The notes under the pieces: generated by a model
What the model saw: only the letters and a program-made list of their open reading frames with translations
Database searches by the model: none
Told to the model about the DNA's origin: nothing
In this document: positions 21,473 to 28,438 of the stretch, in pieces
How positions within the stretch are numbered: the stretch's first letter is position 1
How the letters are laid out: each line of letters starts with the position of its first letter
Program-made: the position numbers and the translations under genes
Assembly (NCBI GenBank): GCA_963845675.1
Contig: CAWJSX010000001.1
Location: 434,001-498,000, forward strand
Direction: 5' to 3'
DNA from: CAWJMD01 sp963845675
Lineage (GTDB): Bacteria > Actinomycetota > Actinomycetes > Actinomycetales > CAWJMD01
DNA length: 64,000 nt

Positions 21473-23098
21473 ATGTCCACACTGACCGGAGTGTTCCGCC
21501 GGCGCCTCACCGTCCGCAGACCTGTCGTCGCCCACACCGCGCGGGACGACGCCTCCCCGTTGTCGTCGCCGGAGGCCGAGGCCCCTCAGGTCGAGATCAG
21601 GCCCAACGACCCGCTGCTGGCCTATCTGCAGAGCGCCACGGGGGCGGTGGACGTCGACCGGCTGGACCTCGACTCGGCCGCGCTGGCCGAGCTGAGGGCA
21701 TCCGGCGTCAAGCTCGTCGTCCCGCTGGTCAGCCAGGGGGAGCTGATCGGCGCCATGTACCTCGGCGCCAGGCGTTCCCAGCAGGAGTACTCCGCGGACG
21801 ACCGGCGGCTGCTGGACAGCCTCGCCGCACAGGCCGCACCGGCGCTGCGGGTCGGCCAGCTCGTCCGGCAGCAGCAGGCGGAGGCGCGCACGCGCGAGCG
21901 GTTCGAGCAGGAGCTCGAGGTCGCCCGTCTGATCCAGCAGAACTTCCTGCCCAAGAAGCTGCCCGACCTCGACGGATGGGACGTGGCCGCCTACTACCGC
22001 CCCGCGCGGGAGGTGGGCGGCGACTTCTACGACGTCATCCCGCTCCCGGACGACCAGATCGGCTTCGTCATCGGCGACGTCACGGACAAGGGCGTTCCGG
22101 CCGCGCTCGTGATGGCGGCGACCAGGAGCGTTCTGAGGGCCTCCGCCCAGCGTCTGGTGGAGCCGATGGACGTGCTGGAGAGGGTCAACGAGCACCTCGT
22201 ACCCGACATGCCGTCCAAGATGTTCGTCACCTGCCTGTACGGAGTGCTCGTCCCCTCGACCGGGTCGTTCCGCTTCGCCAACGCGGGTCACGACCTGCCC
22301 TACGTGAAGACGGCGGACGGATCCGTCGAGCTCCGCGCCCGCGGGATGCCGCTGGGGCTGATGAGCGGGATGGGGTACGAGCAGCGCGAGACCGTCCTGG
22401 CACCCGGCGACTGCCTCCTGCTGCACTCCGACGGCGTCGTGGAGGCGCATGACCCGCAGGGTGCGATGTTCGGCTTCCCGCGCCTCAAGGAGGCGGTGGC
22501 CCGGTACCCGGGCGGTGGGGAGCTCATCGACCGCGTGCTCGAGGACCTGCACGAGCACACCGGTCCCGACGCCGACCAGGAGGACGACATCACGATGATG
22601 ACGGTGCGTCGGGCACCCGCGGAGAACGCCGACGGCGGTGCGGCCCAGGCTCAGAACGGGCTCCTCACCGAGTTCGAGGTCCCCAGCGCGGAGGGCAACG
22701 AGAGGCTGGCCCTGGAGCGTGTCGCCTCCGTGGTCTCGGGTCTCGGTATGGACGAGTCGCGGTTGGACCGCCTGAAGACGGCCGTGGCCGAGGCGACCAT
22801 GAACGCCATGGAGCACGGCAGCCACTACGACTCGGGCTCCCCGGTGGTCGTCCGCGTCCTCACCTCGGCAGACGTCGTCCGGGTCCAGATCCGGGACGCG
22901 GGATCAGGCGCCGCACCCGGGCGGGAGCCGGAGGTGCCCGACATCGAGGCGAAGCTCGCCGGCCTGCAGCGACCTCGGGGCTGGGGCCTGTTCCTGATCT
23001 CGGAGATGGTCGACGCGGTCAGGGAGACGGTGGACGAGCACGGTCACGTCGTCGAGCTGTCCATGGAGCTGGAGGGAGACCCCGATGGTGACTCGTGA
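21473..23098 (+). CDS. GAF-PP2C phosphatase fused to RsbW-like anti-sigma kinase domain
   Basis: A cytoplasmic switch protein of 541 residues. Residues 40-140 form a GAF-like domain (LVVPLVSQGELIGAMYLGAR) followed by a coiled-coil linker ending ARLIQQNFLP. Residues 165-375 are a SpoIIE/RsbU-type PP2C phosphatase with the metal ligands in GGDFYDVI, GDVTDKGVPAALVMA, LHSDGVVEA and QEDDITMM. Residues 395-530 are a GHKL ATPase of the RsbW type with N-box EATMNAMEHG, G1 DAGSG and G2 GWGLFLI. Phosphatase and kinase thus sit in one chain. The ATG at 21473 has a strong GAGGAGGG ribosome site; an ATG at 21386 is possible but weaker. Its likely substrates are the two STAS proteins that follow. Confidence 0.87.
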   Translation: MSTLTGVFRRRLTVRRPVVAHTARDDASPLSSPEAEAPQVEIRPNDPLLAYLQSATGAVDVDRLDLDSAALAELRASGVKLVVPLVSQGELIGAMYLGARRSQQEYSADDRRLLDSLAAQAAPALRVGQLVRQQQAEARTRERFEQELEVARLIQQNFLPKKLPDLDGWDVAAYYRPAREVGGDFYDVIPLPDDQIGFVIGDVTDKGVPAALVMAATRSVLRASAQRLVEPMDVLERVNEHLVPDMPSKMFVTCLYGVLVPSTGSFRFANAGHDLPYVKTADGSVELRARGMPLGLMSGMGYEQRETVLAPGDCLLLHSDGVVEAHDPQGAMFGFPRLKEAVARYPGGGELIDRVLEDLHEHTGPDADQEDDITMMTVRRAPAENADGGAAQAQNGLLTEFEVPSAEGNERLALERVASVVSGLGMDESRLDRLKTAVAEATMNAMEHGSHYDSGSPVVVRVLTSADVVRVQIRDAGSGAAPGREPEVPDIEAKLAGLQRPRGWGLFLISEMVDAVRETVDEHGHVVELSMELEGDPDGDS

Positions 23099-23450
23099 GG
23101 CCACCACCACCGTCCGACGTCGCGGCCAGGCGGCCGTCATCGAGCTGGTCGGCGACGTCAACGCCTCGGCGGAGGCTGTGGTCGACGCCGCGTGGGAGGA
23201 GGCGGCGTCGATGCGCCCGGGGGTGGTCGTCCTGAGCTTCGCCCGCACCGGCTACATCAACTCGACCGGCATCGCCCTGGTCGTCGGGCTGCTCGCCCGG
23301 GCTCGCGCGCACGGCATTCCCGTGCGCGCCTACGGACTGACACCCCACTACCGGGAGATCTTCGAGATCACGCGTCTCGCGGACTTCCTGGCGATCACAC
23401 CTGACGAGGACAGCGCCGTGGACGGCGCGGAAGGGGATTCCGATGACTGA
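23085..23450 (+). CDS. STAS-domain anti-anti-sigma factor 1
   Basis: A 121-residue single STAS domain (residues 8-110) of the SpoIIAA/RsbV type. The phosphorylatable serine sits in YINSTGIALVVGLL, at the position of the DSSG serine of SpoIIAA. The last strand and helix region is YGLTPHYREIFEITRLADFL. The ATG at 23085 lies 14 nt inside the previous gene and has a GGAGGGAG ribosome site, so translation is coupled. In partner switching the unphosphorylated form binds the kinase and releases its sigma factor; the fused kinase and phosphatase upstream are the natural writer and eraser. Confidence 0.87.
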   Translation: MVTREATTTVRRRGQAAVIELVGDVNASAEAVVDAAWEEAASMRPGVVVLSFARTGYINSTGIALVVGLLARARAHGIPVRAYGLTPHYREIFEITRLADFLAITPDEDSAVDGAEGDSDD

Positions 23451-23793
23451 GGCCACTGCCACGTTCGACGTCCGCCGGCTGGGTCCGGCGAGTGTCGTCG
23501 ACATCCACGGCGACGTGACGGCCGGATCGGAGGACGTCCTGATGGGCGCCTACGCCGACGCGGGCGACGCGCGCGCGGTGGTCCTGAACTTCTCCGACCT
23601 GTCGTACATGAACAGCGGCGGGATCGGGCTGCTCGTCACCCTGCTGGTGCGGGCCAACCGCCGGTCCCAACGACTGCTCGCGTACGGCCTCTCGGACCAC
23701 TACCGGCAGATCTTCGAGCTGACGCGCCTCGACGAGGCGGTCGGCATCCACGAGACCGAGCAGGACGCGCTGGCAGCCGCCGGCGGCGCCTGA
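23443..23793 (+). CDS. STAS-domain anti-anti-sigma factor 2
   Basis: A second STAS protein (116 residues), overlapping the first by 8 nt. The switch motif is YMNSGGIGLLVTLL with the serine conserved, and the end shares YGLSDHYRQIFELTRLDEAV with its neighbour. The two are clear paralogues. Having two antagonists beside one phosphatase-kinase suggests two outputs or a relay, which is inference. No sigma factor gene is in the window, so the final target is elsewhere. Confidence 0.86.
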   Translation: MTEATATFDVRRLGPASVVDIHGDVTAGSEDVLMGAYADAGDARAVVLNFSDLSYMNSGGIGLLVTLLVRANRRSQRLLAYGLSDHYRQIFELTRLDEAVGIHETEQDALAAAGGA

Positions 23794-23814
23794 CGTGCTG
23801 ACAGGGAGAGCGAC

Positions 23815-24564
23815 ATGGACGAGGTCGAGCCCCAGCCGGGGCGGGAGACGACGAACTGGGCCAGGAAGGTGACCGAGCTGAACGTCGCGTCGGTGCCCGA
23901 GGGCACGATGGACAACGTCGGGGGGCGGCGTCTGACCAGCCCGATCCAGGGTTTCGGGAAGATGTGGCAGAAGACCTACCAGGTCGACCTCGGCGACGCG
24001 GCGACTCCGGCCGAGGTGATCGCCACGTGGAAGCAGGAGTTCACCCGGTTCTGGCCGAGCGGCAACAGGTTCTACGGGCCGTTGACCGGGATCGCGCCTG
24101 GCGACGTCGCCGTGCTCAGCCTGACCATGCCCGGCCGGATGAAGCTGTCCACCGGCGTGATGGTGCTCTACTCCGACGACGAGTCGTTCACGCTGATGAC
24201 CCCACAGGGTCACATGTTCGCCGGCTGGATCACGTTCAGCGCCAACGAGATCGGCGGCAGGACGGTGGCGCAGGCGCAGGTTCTGATGCGTGCCTCCGAC
24301 CCCGTCTTCGAACTCGGCCTGACGATGGGTGGCCATGCCAAGGAGGACCACTTCTGGCAGCAGACGCTGCGGAACGTCGCAGCGCACGTCGGGGTGCCCG
24401 AGGCACACGTCGACACCAAGGTCGTGTGCGTCGACTCCCGTCGTCAGTGGTCGAAGTGGACGAACGTGCGGTACTCGTCGGCCATCAGGTCGAGCGTGTG
24501 GACCCTCGGCGCTCCGGCTCGCTCGGCGAAGGCCGCGGTTCGGCGCCGCCACCCGGCGTCCTGA
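23815..24564 (+). CDS. conserved protein of unknown function at end of sensor operon
   Basis: A 249-residue soluble protein, ATG 23815 with ribosome site AGGGAGAG, 21 bp after STAS 2. I do not recognise a family with confidence. Notable segments are PIQGFGKMWQKTYQV, FWPSGNRFYGPLTGIAPGDV, GVMVLYSDDESFTLMTPQGH and VVCVDSRRQWSKWTNVRY. The pattern of strands with MPGRMKLSTGV and GHMFAGWITFSA could fit a SRPBCC-like or other beta-rich ligand-binding fold, but this is only an impression. Its place in the operon suggests an output or accessory role in the partner-switching system. The C-terminal 25 residues are basic and may be disordered. Confidence 0.7.
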   Translation: MDEVEPQPGRETTNWARKVTELNVASVPEGTMDNVGGRRLTSPIQGFGKMWQKTYQVDLGDAATPAEVIATWKQEFTRFWPSGNRFYGPLTGIAPGDVAVLSLTMPGRMKLSTGVMVLYSDDESFTLMTPQGHMFAGWITFSANEIGGRTVAQAQVLMRASDPVFELGLTMGGHAKEDHFWQQTLRNVAAHVGVPEAHVDTKVVCVDSRRQWSKWTNVRYSSAIRSSVWTLGAPARSAKAAVRRRHPAS

Positions 24565-24590
24565 CCTCACCACGCCGCCGAGGCGTGCGG

Positions 24591-24596
24591 CACTAG
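24591..24596 (+). promoter_or_regulatory. -10 element for leaderless coaE transcript
   Basis: TAGCCT matches TANNNT and ends 9 nt before the coaE ATG, which has no ribosome site. This is the usual arrangement for a leaderless actinobacterial mRNA. Confidence 0.5.
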
Positions 24597-24605
24597 CCTC
24601 GGCCC

Positions 24606-25766
24606 ATGCTGAGGATCGGGCTGACCGGCGGTGCGGGCGCCGGCAAGTCGACGGTCGCGCGGCGCCTGGCGGAGCACGGCGCGGTGGTGGTCGACGCCGA
24701 CGTGCTCGCGCGCGAGGTGGTGGCGCCGGGCAGTCCGGGCCTGGCGGCGGTGGTCGAGGAGTTCGGGACGTCGGTGCTCCACGAGGACGGCACCCTCGAC
24801 CGCGCGGGTCTCGCGGCCGTCGCGTTCTCCTCGCCCGAGCGGCGCCTGGCGCTGGAGTCGATCACCCACCCGCGCATCGCGGCCCGCACGCGCGAGCTGT
24901 TCGCCGCCGCCGCGGAGGACGCCGTCCTCGTGCACGACGTGCCGCTCCTGGTCGAGAAGTCGCTGGGGGCGGCCTACCACCTGGTGGTCGTCGTCCACGC
25001 CCCCGAGGATGAGCGGATCCGCCGGCTCGTCGGTCGCGGACTGTCGGAGGCCGATGCTCGCGCGCGCCTCGCCGCGCAGGCGTCCGACGACGACCGCCGG
25101 GACGTCGCCGACGTCTGGCTCGACAACGCCGGATCACGCGCCGACGTCGAGGGCCGCGTCGACCGGCTGTGGTCGTGGCGGCTCGTCCCCTACGAGGAGA
25201 ACGTGCGGGCGGGGCGTCCGGCCGCGCGGTCCGACGTCGCGCTGGTGCGCCCTGACCCCGCGTGGCCGCACCAGGCAGTGCGCGCGATGGACCGCGTCGC
25301 GGCGGCCACCGGCGTCGACCGCGGCGCGCTGCACCACGTCGGCCCGACCGCGGTGCCCGGGGTGCCGGCCCCCGACGTGCTCGACCTGCAGCTGGTGGTC
25401 GACTCGCTGGAGTCGGCGGACAAGCTGGACCGCAGGCTCGGGCACGCCGGCTACGCGCACGTGCCCGGTGACTGGCGCGACGACGAGCCCGACGGCACGG
25501 CGCCTGTGCGGCGGTACGGGAGCTGTGACCCGGGACGGCCGATCACCCTCCACCTGCGCCCGCCGGGGTGGTCGTCCAGGCACCAGCTCCTGCTGCGGGA
25601 CTGGCTCCGTGCGAACGCCTCCGAACGCGAGGACCTCGCACGACGGCAGGAGGCGGCCGTCCGGTCGGGAACGATCGACCGCGAGGCCGTAGGGCGGTGG
25701 GTGCGCGAGTCTGGTGACCGTGCGGAGGTCTGGGCCGAGGCGGTCGGGTGGCACCCGGAGGCATAG
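24606..25766 (+). CDS. coaE: dephospho-CoA kinase fused to GrpB-like (UPF0157) domain
   Basis: CoaE phosphorylates dephospho-CoA in the last step of CoA synthesis. Residues 1-195 are the kinase: P-loop LTGGAGAGKSTVARRLA, the acidic VVDADVLAREV, and the lid segment LVGRGLSEADARARLAAQ. Residues 205-380 are a GrpB/UPF0157 nucleotidyltransferase-like domain, where the usual HVGSTSVPG reads HHVGPTAVPG. The same CoaE-GrpB fusion occurs in mycobacteria and other actinobacteria. The ATG at 24606 starts right at the P-loop strand. In other actinobacteria this gene follows rpsA; here 19 kb separate them. Confidence 0.95.
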   Translation: MLRIGLTGGAGAGKSTVARRLAEHGAVVVDADVLAREVVAPGSPGLAAVVEEFGTSVLHEDGTLDRAGLAAVAFSSPERRLALESITHPRIAARTRELFAAAAEDAVLVHDVPLLVEKSLGAAYHLVVVVHAPEDERIRRLVGRGLSEADARARLAAQASDDDRRDVADVWLDNAGSRADVEGRVDRLWSWRLVPYEENVRAGRPAARSDVALVRPDPAWPHQAVRAMDRVAAATGVDRGALHHVGPTAVPGVPAPDVLDLQLVVDSLESADKLDRRLGHAGYAHVPGDWRDDEPDGTAPVRRYGSCDPGRPITLHLRPPGWSSRHQLLLRDWLRANASEREDLARRQEAAVRSGTIDREAVGRWVRESGDRAEVWAEAVGWHPEA

Positions 25767-25799
25767 CCGGGCGCCGGGTGCCGGAGGACACTGGTCGGC

Positions 25800-27479
25800 G
25801 TGGCCGGTGCCGACCTGCTCGCCGTGGGCGCCGCCGCGCTGGGCTCGGGTCGCTGGGACGACGCGCGGGCCGCCTATGAGGCGGTGCTCGCCGAGGACGA
25901 GTCGGCCGAGGCGTCCCTCGGCGTGGCGGCGGCCCTCTGGTGGCTCGGCGAGAGCCGCGACAGCGTCGCGCGCTGCACCCACGCGTACGCCCTCTACCGG
26001 CGCTCGGGCGACGCGGAGCACGCCGTGCGCTGCGCGGTTTGGCTAGCCATCACCTACAAGTCGAACTACGGCAACCACACGGCATCGGACGGCTGGACGG
26101 CTCGGGCGGACCGTCTCCTCGAGGGCCGCCCGACAGGGCCACTGCACGGCTGGACCGCGCTCGCGCGCGCCTACAAGCTGCCGGACCTCGACGCCGCGAG
26201 CCTCCTGACGCGGCAGGCGCTCGAGATCGCCGACGCCGCCGAGGACCTGGACCTGGAGATCGTCGCCCGCGCCCAGCTCGGGCTGATCCACGTCGGCCAG
26301 GGGGACGGGGAGTCGGGCTTCGCGCTGATCGACGAGGCCATGGCCGGTGCGCTGGCCGGTGAGGGATCGAGCCTCGACACCGTCGTGTACGCGTGCTGCG
26401 ACATGTTGACGGCCTGCGACCTCACCAGCGACCTCGAGCGGGCCGCGCAGTGGTGCCGCGTGGCCGACGACTTCGTCGACGCCTACGGGTGCCCGTTCCT
26501 CTACGCGGAGTGCCGGATCCTCTACGGCCGCGTGCTCGTCAGCAAGGGCCGCTGGGAGGACGCCGAGCGCCACCTGTGGGTGGGCCTGCGGATCGCCGAG
26601 GACGGCAGCCCGGTGCTGCACGCGAAGGCCCTCGTCACTCTGGCGTCGCTCAGGATCCGGCAGGGCCGGGCGGAGGAGGCCCGTGAGCTCCTGTCCCGTC
26701 CGGGGGTCGCGCTCACGGGGGCCGAGGGGCAGGAGGCGGACCTGGTCCGTGCGACGCTGATGCTCGTGGACGGGCACCCGGCGGCCGCCGCGCGGCTCGT
26801 GGGGCGGGTCGTGGCCGGCCCGGCCACGTCGACGCTGCTGGGGGCGGCCCGGGCGCTGCTCGTCGAGGCGTCCACGCTCAGCGGTGACCTGCCGACGGCG
26901 CGCGAGGCCGCGCAGCGGCTCACCGAAGCCGCCGACGCCGCGCCCACCGCTCGGCTGCGTCCCCTGGCTGACACGGCCCGCGGCCGTGTGGCCCTGGCGG
27001 AGGGTGACGCCGACGAGGCGGTGCGGCGCCTGGAGGCGGCGGTGTCGGAGTGGGTCGCGCACGACCTGCTCTTCGAGGCGGGACGAGCCCGCTTCGACCT
27101 CGCTCGTGCCGTGGAGCGGGGCTCGCCCGAGGCGGCCGTCGACCAGGCTCGGCAGGCGCTCGCCGGCCTCGACCTCCTCGGTGCCAGGTCCGCGGCCGAC
27201 GAGGTGTCCGCCTGGCTCCGTGAGCGCGGGGTGGTCCCGCCTGCCGGCCCGCGTGCGCTCGGGGCGCTGACGCGACGCGAGCAGGAGGTGCTGCGGCTCG
27301 TCGGAGCGGGCCTGTCCAACCCCGAGATCGCCGAGCGGCTGTTCGTGAGCCGCAAGACGGCGTCGCACCACGTCAGCAGGATTCTCGCGAAGCTGGACCT
27401 GCGGAACCGGGCGGAGGCCGCCGCGTACGCCGCGGCGCTCGGTGCCGCCGACCGCGGAGCCCTTGACCGGAGGGCGTGA
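25800..27479 (+). CDS. LuxR-family regulator with TPR-like N-terminal region
   Basis: A 559-residue protein starting at GTG 25800. Residues 1-475 are alpha-helical tandem repeats (for example WDDARAAYEAVLAEDESAEA and WEDAERHLWVGLRIAEDGS) resembling TPRs. There is no P-loop, unlike the large LAL regulators. Residues 485-545 are a LuxR helix-turn-helix: LTRREQEVLRLVGAGLSNPE with FVSRKTASHHVSRIL as the recognition helix. It lies between coaE and a methyltransferase in the same direction. The ligand or partner is unknown. A DNA-binding role is well supported by the C-terminus. Confidence 0.88.
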   Translation: MAGADLLAVGAAALGSGRWDDARAAYEAVLAEDESAEASLGVAAALWWLGESRDSVARCTHAYALYRRSGDAEHAVRCAVWLAITYKSNYGNHTASDGWTARADRLLEGRPTGPLHGWTALARAYKLPDLDAASLLTRQALEIADAAEDLDLEIVARAQLGLIHVGQGDGESGFALIDEAMAGALAGEGSSLDTVVYACCDMLTACDLTSDLERAAQWCRVADDFVDAYGCPFLYAECRILYGRVLVSKGRWEDAERHLWVGLRIAEDGSPVLHAKALVTLASLRIRQGRAEEARELLSRPGVALTGAEGQEADLVRATLMLVDGHPAAAARLVGRVVAGPATSTLLGAARALLVEASTLSGDLPTAREAAQRLTEAADAAPTARLRPLADTARGRVALAEGDADEAVRRLEAAVSEWVAHDLLFEAGRARFDLARAVERGSPEAAVDQARQALAGLDLLGARSAADEVSAWLRERGVVPPAGPRALGALTRREQEVLRLVGAGLSNPEIAERLFVSRKTASHHVSRILAKLDLRNRAEAAAYAAALGAADRGALDRRA

Positions 27480-27548
27480 CCGTCCCGGGACCGGAGATGG
27501 GGCACCTGCCCGATGCCACGGGTCCACCCGCCGGCGCATCCTCGGGCC

Positions 27549-28361
27549 ATGACCACCTCGTCCCCCCACCCCGACACCTTCCAGATCCCCCTCGCGGCGG
27601 CGGAGCTCTACGAGGCGGCCTTCGTGCCCGCCTTCTTCTCCCAGTGGGCTCCGTTGCTGTGCGGCGCCGCCCACGTCCGCGCCGGACGGGACGTTCTCGA
27701 CGTCGCCTGCGGCACCGGCATCGTCGCCCGTGAGGCCGCCGGCCTCGTCGGCGGGGACGGCACCGTCACCGGTGTCGACCTCAACGAGGCCATGCTCACC
27801 GTCGCACGCCGCGTGGCGCCGTCGATCGACTGGCGGCAGGGAGACGCCGAGGCCCTGCCGCTCGGCGACAGCCTCTTCGACACCGTCCTCTGCCAGATGG
27901 CGCTGATGTTCTTCCCGGACCGGCCCCGCGCCGTGGCCGAGATGCGTCGCGTCGCCAGGTCGGGAGGGACGGTCGCCGTCCTCGTACCGGGACTGCTCGA
28001 GGACCAGCCGGCCTTCGCGCCGTTCGTGGAGCTGGCCGCCGGCGTGGCCGGGGACGAGGCGGCGCACCTGCTCGGCACCTACTTCGGCTGCGGGGTGCGG
28101 GACGAGCTCGAGGCGCTGGTCGCCGGCGCCGGCCTGGAGATCACCGCCTCGTCCGTGCCGGTGGGCACCTACCGGGCGCCCTCGGTCGACGCCTTCGTCA
28201 CCACCGAGGTCGAGAGCACCCCCTTGGTGGAGCGCATCAGCGAGGACGCGTACCGCCGGCTCCGCGAGGGCGCGGTCGGGGCCCTGGCTCCGTTCACGGC
28301 CGACGACGGGGGCGTCCATGCGCCGTTCCCGGTCAACATGGTGGTCGCCCGACGCCCGTGA
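27549..28361 (+). CDS. class I SAM-dependent methyltransferase
   Basis: A 270-residue methyltransferase of the UbiE/BioC-like type. The SAM-binding motif is VLDVACGTGIVAREAAGLVG with acidic GVDLNEAM. Motif II is QGDAEALPLGDSLFDTVLCQ and motif III RVARSGGTVAVLV. The C-terminal part carries substrate-binding helices (SVDAFVTTEVESTPL). The start is ATG 27549. The substrate cannot be told from sequence. It ends 78 bp before the uvrB start, and the promoter of uvrB lies in that gap. Confidence 0.85.
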   Translation: MTTSSPHPDTFQIPLAAAELYEAAFVPAFFSQWAPLLCGAAHVRAGRDVLDVACGTGIVAREAAGLVGGDGTVTGVDLNEAMLTVARRVAPSIDWRQGDAEALPLGDSLFDTVLCQMALMFFPDRPRAVAEMRRVARSGGTVAVLVPGLLEDQPAFAPFVELAAGVAGDEAAHLLGTYFGCGVRDELEALVAGAGLEITASSVPVGTYRAPSVDAFVTTEVESTPLVERISEDAYRRLREGAVGALAPFTADDGGVHAPFPVNMVVARRP

Positions 28362-28409
28362 GCTCGCAGGGGACGGACCCAGGGGGTCGTCGTCCCCGAC
28401 GTGACGCGG

Positions 28410-28432
28410 TTGTCGGTGGCGGAGCCTACGGT
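28410..28432 (+). promoter_or_regulatory. RecA-independent DNA-damage promoter (PafBC type) of uvrB
   Basis: TTGTCGGTG (28410-28418), eight bases, then TACGGT (28427-28432) match the published RecA_NDp consensus tTGTCRgtg-N8-TAnnnT. The uvrB ATG follows after 6 nt, implying a leaderless mRNA. Confidence 0.8.
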
Positions 28433-28438
28433 GGTGCC

